A stretch of 9,779 nt of DNA, taken from positions 1 through 9,779 of the forward strand of contig JAHWIS010000124.1 in assembly GCA_019322385.1 (NCBI GenBank), read 5' to 3'. Source of the stretch: Candidatus Woesearchaeota archaeon. GTDB taxonomy: Archaea; Nanobdellota; Nanobdellia; Woesearchaeales; UBA11576. The notes beneath the pieces are model-generated. The model saw only the letters and a list, made by a program, of their open reading frames with translations, did not search any database and was not told the DNA's origin. Below, piece after piece: positions 5,875 through 9,779 of the stretch (position 1 is its first letter; every line of letters begins with the position of its first letter). Position numbers and translations under genes: made by a program.

Positions 5875-7291
5875 GAAAAAGGTAGTCTTTGTCGAGCCGA
5901 GAGGCAGCAGGGACAATTTCTTCGCAAAATATCTCACCCTACCTTTGATGGGGCCTGTTTACCTTGCAACAATACTGAATAAGGAAGGGTATGATGTAAG
6001 GGTGCTCAATGAGCACTTGCTTGGCAGGGATGTGAACTGTGCTGATCTATGTGCAGATGTACTGTGCCTTAGCATGATCTCTCCGACTGCAAACAGGGGA
6101 TACGAGATAGCAAGGGCGTTCAAGCTCCAGAACCCTGAAGGGAAAGTGGTGATCGGCGGCATCCACGCATCAATGATGCCGCAAGAGGCTGCGCAATTCG
6201 CAGACCACGTGGTCATCGGCGAGGGTGAGCCAGCAATAGCAGACATAATCAGCGGGAAGATAAAGCAGAAGTTTGTGCAGACAAAGCACATAAACATGGA
6301 TGATTATCCCATACCTGATTTCAGCCTGCTCGAGAACAGCAAAAAGATGTATATGACCCCTATGATAACCTCGAGGGGATGCCCGTTTGACTGCACATTC
6401 TGCTCTGTGACAGAGATGTTCGGCAAGAGATACAGGACCCTCAGCATAAACAATACCATGAAGACCCTCAGGAAGATGCAGCCCAGAAAGGTCTTTTTCT
6501 ATGATGACAATTTCGCTGCAATGAAAAGCAGGACTTACGATCTCGTCAAGAAGATAAAGCGCTCAGGTATCGATTTCAGATGGACTGCACAGGTAAGGAC
6601 AGATGTTACCAACGACCCTAAGCTTGTTGAGAAGATGGCTGATGCTGGCTGCTACAATGTCTATGTCGGCTTTGAATCGATAAATCCTGCAACCCTCAAG
6701 CGCTTCAACAAGGCCCAGGGGCTGAAGAGCATCAAGAACTCAATAAAGGTATTCCATGACAATGGAATCAACATACATGGCATGTTTATCTTTGGCTCTG
6801 ATGATGATGACAAGCGAGTCTTCAGGAGGACCTCTGAATTCTGCAACACATACGGCATTGACTCCACCCAGTTCGCAACCCTTGTTCCTTTGCCAGGCAC
6901 TCGTGTATATAAGGAATTCGAAGGCAGCAAGAGGCTTATCCACAAACGCTGGGATTATTATGATGGCATGCATGCTGTTTTCAAGCCCAGGAACATGTCT
7001 GCATTAGAGCTTCAGGAAGGTATGATTGATGCTTTCAAGGACTTCTACTCTTACACAAGAGCGATAAATGACGCGATCAGCATATTCTTTGAGTACAACA
7101 TCAATGCTGTCAAGGGTCTATGTTCTCAGGTCTCGCTGCCCTCATTCTCCACTGTCGGGTTCAAGATAATAGGCGCAAAGATAGTCAAGAGATGGGTCAA
7201 GCAGAATCGTGATTATTTTGAATTCCTGAGCAATCTTGAGCTTAAGAGACGAGCCATGAGCTGCCTGAATCCTACAAAAAACCCAGTTTAA
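5858..7291 (+). CDS. B12-binding-type radical SAM protein (COG1032/BchE-like)
   Basis: This 477-aa cytoplasmic enzyme has two recognised parts. Residues about 8-135 form a Rossmann-like cobalamin-binding-type domain ('VVFVEPRG', 'LMGPVYLATILNKEGYDVRVL', 'VVIGGIHASMMPQEA', 'VVIGEGEPA'). The radical SAM core follows, with 'TSRGCPFDCTFCS' carrying the CxxxCxxC iron-sulfur ligands C175, C179 and C182. Further core features are 'VFFYDDNFAA', 'FRWTAQVRTDV', 'MADAGCYNVYVGFESINP', 'GMFIFGSDDDD' and 'LVPLPGTRVY'. A helical C-terminal region of about 110 residues starts near 'WDYYDGMHAVFKPRNMSALELQ'. Family members carry out methylations, cyclisations and other radical reactions on lipids, pigments or natural products; the substrate here cannot be told. 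The canonical DxHxxG cobalamin ligand motif is absent at its usual place, as in many of these enzymes. The gene overlaps the membrane-protein gene by 17 nt, implying co-translation. Start choice: GTG at 5858, alternative GTG at 5849. Confidence 0.93.
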   Translation: MQKKSKKKVVFVEPRGSRDNFFAKYLTLPLMGPVYLATILNKEGYDVRVLNEHLLGRDVNCADLCADVLCLSMISPTANRGYEIARAFKLQNPEGKVVIGGIHASMMPQEAAQFADHVVIGEGEPAIADIISGKIKQKFVQTKHINMDDYPIPDFSLLENSKKMYMTPMITSRGCPFDCTFCSVTEMFGKRYRTLSINNTMKTLRKMQPRKVFFYDDNFAAMKSRTYDLVKKIKRSGIDFRWTAQVRTDVTNDPKLVEKMADAGCYNVYVGFESINPATLKRFNKAQGLKSIKNSIKVFHDNGINIHGMFIFGSDDDDKRVFRRTSEFCNTYGIDSTQFATLVPLPGTRVYKEFEGSKRLIHKRWDYYDGMHAVFKPRNMSALELQEGMIDAFKDFYSYTRAINDAISIFFEYNINAVKGLCSQVSLPSFSTVGFKIIGAKIVKRWVKQNRDYFEFLSNLELKRRAMSCLNPTKNPV

Positions 7292-7297
7292 AAGCCA

Positions 7298-7311
7298 TTT
7301 TTACCACTTTT
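7298..7311 (+). terminator. T-rich terminator-like stretch after the radical SAM gene
   Basis: A T5 run (7298-7302) and a T4 run (7308-7311) follow the stop at 7291 and precede the TATA box at 7334. Confidence 0.45.
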
Positions 7312-7333
7312 AAGGGACAACAAAACCGAAACA

Positions 7334-7341
7334 TTTAAATA
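7334..7341 (+). promoter_or_regulatory. TATA box for the 7389-8900 gene cluster
   Basis: TTTAAATA is preceded by CCGAAACA (BRE-like, A-rich). It predicts a transcript start near 7364 and a leader of about 25 nt containing the ribosome site at 7378-7384. No other clear TATA box is seen up to 8900, so it probably drives all four following genes. Confidence 0.75.
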
Positions 7342-7377
7342 CTAGTTCTTGGTCCTTATACCTAATAATTTGGTGTT

Positions 7378-7384
7378 GAGGGGT
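7378..7384 (+). promoter_or_regulatory. Shine-Dalgarno site of the 57-aa gene
   Basis: GAGGGGT lies 4 nt before the ATG at 7389. It supports a real small gene behind the strong promoter at 7334. Confidence 0.7.
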
Positions 7385-7388
7385 AAAC

Positions 7389-7562
7389 ATGGAACAATAT
7401 CTAATGAAGACAAAAAGCCAGGATACACAGGACATAAACAGTATTGTGAGCCTGTATATCAAGAATGAGGAAGAGTACCAGGGCTGGCAGGACTTTCTAA
7501 AGGAACAGCAGGAAGAAGCTGGTGAATGGAACACAACTAAGATGTTTAGGAGAGAAGAATAG
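7389..7562 (+). CDS. Small acidic hypothetical protein (57 aa)
   Basis: The frame runs from the ATG at 7389 to the TAG at 7560-7562 and encodes 57 residues: MEQYLMKTKSQDTQDINSIV at the N-terminus, then an acidic helical stretch with aromatic residues ('EEEYQGWQDFLKEQQEEAGEW') and a basic end (KMFRREE). There is no signal peptide or membrane segment. It has a strong promoter, a good Shine-Dalgarno 4 nt before the ATG, and a following gene only 11 nt away, so it is very likely real although short. The family is not recognised. As first gene of a four-gene cluster it could be a regulator or binding partner of its neighbours, but nothing in the sequence shows this. Confidence 0.78.
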   Translation: MEQYLMKTKSQDTQDINSIVSLYIKNEEEYQGWQDFLKEQQEEAGEWNTTKMFRREE

Positions 7563-7573
7563 GTGAAGCAAAA

Positions 7574-7819
7574 ATGAAACTGAAGAATCTGTTCAACAAG
7601 GACAAAAGGCTTAAAGCAGCCTTCAGGGCTGTAAAGACTGACAAGGACATTCTAGAAGAGCAGCTGAATGCTCTGAAAGACTCTACAAATGAGTGGATCA
7701 TGTTCCTTGACCAGGAGAACAGGCATCTCAAGATGCGACTCAAGGACACTGAAAAGAAGCTCAACTCTGCAGACAACCTCTTTGAGGAAGAGCAGCTTTC
7801 TGTCTTAAGGACGATTTAA
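7574..7819 (+). CDS. Small coiled-coil protein (81 aa)
   Basis: This soluble 81-residue protein has a basic N-terminus (MKLKNLFNKDKRLKAAFRAV) and a long helix in which Leu, Ile, Trp and Phe recur at heptad-like spacing from about residue 27 to 63 ('ILEEQLNALKDS...WIMFLDQENRHLKMRLKDTEKKL'). It probably dimerises as a coiled coil. The layout recalls bZIP-like or FtsB/ZapB-like small coiled-coil proteins, but no family signature was recognised. The ribosome site AGGTGA (7561-7566) overlaps the stop of the preceding gene and lies 7 nt before the ATG. The next gene starts 1 nt after this stop (TAAAATG), so translation of the two is probably coupled. Confidence 0.82.
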   Translation: MKLKNLFNKDKRLKAAFRAVKTDKDILEEQLNALKDSTNEWIMFLDQENRHLKMRLKDTEKKLNSADNLFEEEQLSVLRTI

Positions 7820-7820
7820 A

Positions 7821-8156
7821 ATGTACGAAACAAAACAATTCACTGCCAAGGATTTCAATTATGTGCCGCAAAACAGCACAGAGATGAAGGAGCTTGAAGA
7901 CAGAGTCAGTACATTACTAGAAAGAGTATCTATAATGGGAGAAGGAAAGCTTTTAGCAACAAAAGGTAAAATCCGGATGGATATAGAGCCACAGGACCAG
8001 AACAGTCATATAGGCTCCATCACAGATTGGTCAGAAGGAAAAGAAACGCCTGTTAATTGGTGCAGGGCAGCGCCTGATTGGATTGTGCTTACTGTAAATG
8101 ATTTTACATATTGCATACACTATAAACAGGACAATAAGGAAAAACCTGCTAATTAA
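7821..8156 (+). CDS. Hypothetical protein (111 aa)
   Basis: The protein begins with a polar region, then a short charged helix ('TEMKELEDRVSTLLERVSIM', about 19-38). A probable beta-rich domain follows ('GKLLATKGKIRMDIE', then 'PDWIVLTVNDFTYCIHY' near the end) with a Lys/Asn tail. Two Cys are present (about 81 and 98). There is no signal peptide or membrane helix. It starts 1 nt after the preceding stop, without a separate ribosome site, which suggests translational coupling. The next gene follows 6 nt after this stop. No family is recognised. The helix-plus-sheet layout and position suggest a soluble partner in the same cluster, which is an inference from arrangement only. Confidence 0.78.
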   Translation: MYETKQFTAKDFNYVPQNSTEMKELEDRVSTLLERVSIMGEGKLLATKGKIRMDIEPQDQNSHIGSITDWSEGKETPVNWCRAAPDWIVLTVNDFTYCIHYKQDNKEKPAN

Positions 8157-8162
8157 GCAATA

Positions 8163-8900
8163 ATGCAGCCAAAAAACACCCTTAGAAAACTTGCAATATT
8201 TCTTGCCGCGTTCGGCATGGCTAATTATGGATGTTATTTCAAGGGCTACCAGTCTTTCTTTCAACCAGAGCCAAATCCAGGCAGAGTGCCGAACCATACA
8301 AAAGTCATTCCTGCAAATCATGCTGCGCCGTCGACAAAGACAGAGACTCACAAATATGCTGCGTCACGTGAAGAGAGCAGGGATCCGAATGCAGGAAAGA
8401 TACAGATAACAACCCATGATCCAGGAATCGAAGGAGTAAAGCCCTACAACAATGCAGGGATCATATACCCGCAGAACCAGGGGCTGGACATGGAAAACAT
8501 TGTCAATGGACTGGAAAAATACCTCGACGAGCGAGGAACAAGGACAGCACTCCTCCACTCAAGGGATGGAGATGACATAACTGTACACTCACTTTCTTTG
8601 GATAATAAAGGTAAAGACAGGTTTCTGATAGCCTGTGAGTTCTATGGAAAGCCTGGTGATGTCACTGGCCATTGCTATATGGATGATGCAAAAGGCAGGG
8701 TCATGGACGGCTTTGCTGACTATATCTACCAGGGGCCGGAGCGAAGAGGAAAACACAGCAGGATGACCTGCCTCCAGAAGCGCGGGCCAAAAGGTAATAT
8801 GGCTACATGCATGCCCTTCAGAAGGATCACAAAAGGCGAAAAAGCCCAGGTCAGCGAGTATTACCAGAACCTGATCAGGAAAATCCTGGGAAACAGGTAA
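8163..8900 (+). CDS. Exported or lipid-anchored protein with Cys-containing C-terminal domain (245 aa)
   Basis: The N-terminus has a basic start (MQPKNTLRK) and a hydrophobic core (LAIFLAAFGMA) ending at 'NYGC', typical of a secretion signal. C24 could be a lipid-attachment Cys, although NYG does not fit the usual lipobox. Residues about 30-95 are Pro, Asn, Thr and His rich and probably an extended linker. The remaining domain (about 105-245) starts with a helix ('MENIVNGLEKYLDERGTRTALLHSRDGDDITVH') and has four Cys (158, 171, 203, 216) that could form two disulfides outside the cell. It ends in a basic helix. No enzyme family is recognised. The gene lies 6 nt after the preceding one and is the only clearly exported member of the four-gene cluster. 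Confidence 0.83.
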   Translation: MQPKNTLRKLAIFLAAFGMANYGCYFKGYQSFFQPEPNPGRVPNHTKVIPANHAAPSTKTETHKYAASREESRDPNAGKIQITTHDPGIEGVKPYNNAGIIYPQNQGLDMENIVNGLEKYLDERGTRTALLHSRDGDDITVHSLSLDNKGKDRFLIACEFYGKPGDVTGHCYMDDAKGRVMDGFADYIYQGPERRGKHSRMTCLQKRGPKGNMATCMPFRRITKGEKAQVSEYYQNLIRKILGNR

Positions 8901-8951
8901 TCTTAACTCTCACTTTTGCCTGAATTAGCACCAATTTCTCCAAAAACTCAC

Positions 8952-8957
8952 TTTTTT
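8952..8957 (+). terminator. T6 terminator-like run after the four-gene cluster
   Basis: Six T's lie about 50 nt after the stop at 8900, in the context CTCACTTTTTTCC. It is the most likely end of the cluster transcript. Confidence 0.4.
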
Positions 8958-8962
8958 CCAAA

Positions 8963-9063
8963 ACATCTTGTCGATATAATACCAACACCACAACCAAACA
9001 ACACAGACATTATTCGACATAATACATGTAAACCATCTTCCCGACACACGCCCATATAATACC
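8963..9063 (+). repeat. Degenerate direct repeats sharing ATAATAC
   Basis: ACATCTTGTCGATATAATAC (8963-8982) resembles ACATTATTCGACATAATAC (9007-9025). A third, split copy has CCATCTTCCCGA at 9033-9044 and CATATAATACC at 9053-9063. The ATAATAC cores begin at 8976, 9019 and 9056, so spacing is about 43 and 37 nt. They could be binding sites, weak TATA boxes or decayed sequence; the purpose is not known. Confidence 0.4.
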
Positions 9064-9166
9064 TGCATACGTCTGGATAATCATTGACAGATATCAATTA
9101 CCCAAAACACCAAAAGAATTCTATCAAAGACAAAATCAAGCAAGCATTTCAACAAAGAATACAAAA

Positions 9167-9175
9167 AATTTATAA
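9167..9175 (+). promoter_or_regulatory. TATA box for a leaderless HD-gene transcript
   Basis: AATTTATAA is centred about 27-28 nt before the ATG at 9199. No Shine-Dalgarno is visible between them, so transcription probably begins at or within a few nt of the start codon. Confidence 0.55.
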
Positions 9176-9198
9176 CAAAGCTTTAGAAAATACTTGCC

Positions 9199-9779
9199 AT
9201 GGACAAAGAATCAATAATCCAAAAGACTGCAGATCATGTCAAGGAACAGATGCTGGGAGACGGAAGTGGTCATGACTGGTGGCATGTCTATCGTGTGTGG
9301 AAAACAGCTATACACATCGCAGAAAAGGAAAAAGCAGACATGTTCATAGTCCAACTCGCAGCCCTTCTGCACGACCTTGCTGACTGGAAACTCTACAAAG
9401 GAGACGATCTCAAGCCTGTAAAGGATTGGCTTGAAACCCTTGAAATTGACAATGAGACAGCTGATCTCGTCTGCGAAATAGTGAAAAATGTCTCTTTCAA
9501 AGGCGCAGGAGTCAGGTCAGAGATAACAAAGACTAAAGAAGGCATGGTTGTGCAGGACGCAGACAGGCTTGATGCTATAGGCGCCATAGGCATTGCCAGG
9601 GCACTTGCATATGGAGGCCACAAAGGCAGGGAAATACACAATCCTGACACCAAACCAGTAAAACACAAGACATTCGAGGAATACAAGAGCAGCAAAGGAA
9701 CAACAATAAACCATTTCTACGAGAAGCTGCTTCTTCTGAAGGATCGCATGAAGACAGAGACAGGCAAGAAGATGGCTGA
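9199..9779 (+). CDS. HD-domain phosphohydrolase, YedJ/YpgQ type, 3' partial
   Basis: The 193 residues seen match the YedJ/YpgQ branch of the HD superfamily, metal-dependent phosphohydrolases; YpgQ acts as a nucleotide pyrophosphohydrolase. The metal ligands are in order: 'GHDWWHVYRVW' with H29, 'LAALLHDLADWK' with the paired H58-D59, and 'VVQDADRLDAIGAIGIARALAYGG' with D120. The later 'HFYEKLLLLKDRMKTETGKKMA' is the family's typical closing helix. The substrate is not determined by the sequence. The frame runs off the right edge; the TGA in the last three bases is out of frame, and about 20-40 residues are probably missing. The ATG at 9199 is preferred because it lies about 27 nt after a TATA box, fits the family N-terminus, and no Shine-Dalgarno-preceded alternative exists. 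The protein is cytoplasmic and apparently transcribed alone. Confidence 0.92.
   Translation, partial: MDKESIIQKTADHVKEQMLGDGSGHDWWHVYRVWKTAIHIAEKEKADMFIVQLAALLHDLADWKLYKGDDLKPVKDWLETLEIDNETADLVCEIVKNVSFKGAGVRSEITKTKEGMVVQDADRLDAIGAIGIARALAYGGHKGREIHNPDTKPVKHKTFEEYKSSKGTTINHFYEKLLLLKDRMKTETGKKMA

Larger units (their letters stand above)
8901..9198 (+). other. Gene-free AT-rich intergenic region
   Basis: These 298 nt separate the four-gene cluster from the HD-domain gene. They hold a T6 run near the left end, three ATAATAC-containing elements (8963-9063) and the TATA box of the HD gene (9167-9175). No tRNA or known structured RNA is recognised. A short TTG-initiated frame at 9084 overlaps the HD gene and is not accepted as coding. 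Confidence 0.6.

Noticed and set aside
6009..6026. NEHLLG in the radical SAM protein as a DxHxxG cobalamin motif
   Set aside because: The first residue is Asn, and the segment follows the second strand rather than the first strand, where the motif normally sits, so the match is probably coincidental.
8191..8409. 72-codon + strand frame inside the exported-protein gene
   Set aside because: It is an overlapping alternate frame without its own promoter or ribosome site. The frame at 8163 has a proper signal sequence and continues for 245 codons.
8963..9063. CRISPR-like array
   Set aside because: There are only three copies, they are degenerate, one is split, and the spacing is uneven, so there is no true repeat-spacer pattern.
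9084..9275. 63-codon TTG-initiated frame before the HD gene
   Set aside because: It has no ribosome site, overlaps the HD gene by 77 nt in another frame, and the downstream part is clearly a shadow. A TATA-like CATATAATA about 27 nt upstream made it worth a look, but a leaderless TTG start with this composition is not convincing.
9777..9779. Apparent TGA stop at the right edge
   Set aside because: In the HD gene frame the last complete codon is GCT (9775-9777), so the TGA is out of frame and the gene continues past the window.

Overview
The window looks like part of a small archaeal genome, most likely a DPANN lineage such as Woesearchaeota or Pacearchaeota. The lineage is an inference. The evidence is an AT-rich archaeal TATA box (TTTAAATAT, TTTATAAAT or TTTATATAT) upstream of most transcription units, GGTG-type Shine-Dalgarno sites, poly-T stretches instead of hairpin terminators, an archaeal-type PAC2 protein, and many proteins with no recognisable family. 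All supported genes lie on the + strand. No tRNA, rRNA, insertion sequence or CRISPR array was seen.

Layout. (1) 3-1896: two closely spaced genes. The first is cut by the window edge and has a Glu/Lys-rich stretch followed by a beta-rich, possibly Ig-like, domain. The second is a membrane-anchored helical protein ending in a divergent FHA-like domain. (2) 2019-4471: two large basic all-helical proteins of 321 and 318 aa that share a C-terminal VAKAA tail. A 4-TM protein with an internal duplication lies between them. (3) 4623-7291: a PAC2-family protein, a six-TM protein resembling the LiaI/LiaF membrane domain (DUF5668-like), and a cobalamin-binding-type radical SAM enzyme. Their reading frames touch or overlap. 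(4) 7389-8900: four tightly packed unknown genes (57, 81, 111 and 245 aa) behind one strong promoter. The last encodes an exported or lipid-anchored cysteine-containing protein. (5) 8901-9198: a gene-free AT-rich stretch with repeated ATAATAC elements. (6) 9199 to the end: an HD-domain phosphohydrolase of the YedJ/YpgQ type, cut by the window edge.

The PAC2 and HD proteins and the radical SAM enzyme have recognisable families. The membrane, coiled-coil and secreted proteins are mostly unassigned. Regions 1-2 could form a set of envelope-linked or scaffold-like helical proteins, and region 4 is the best candidate for an undescribed functional unit. Both ideas rest on gene arrangement and low-resolution protein features, not on a demonstrated function. 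Two genes (5365 and 9199) have a TATA box centred about 27 nt before their ATG and no Shine-Dalgarno, so they are probably translated from leaderless mRNAs. The other promoter-proximal genes have short leaders with a GGTG or GGGGT ribosome site.
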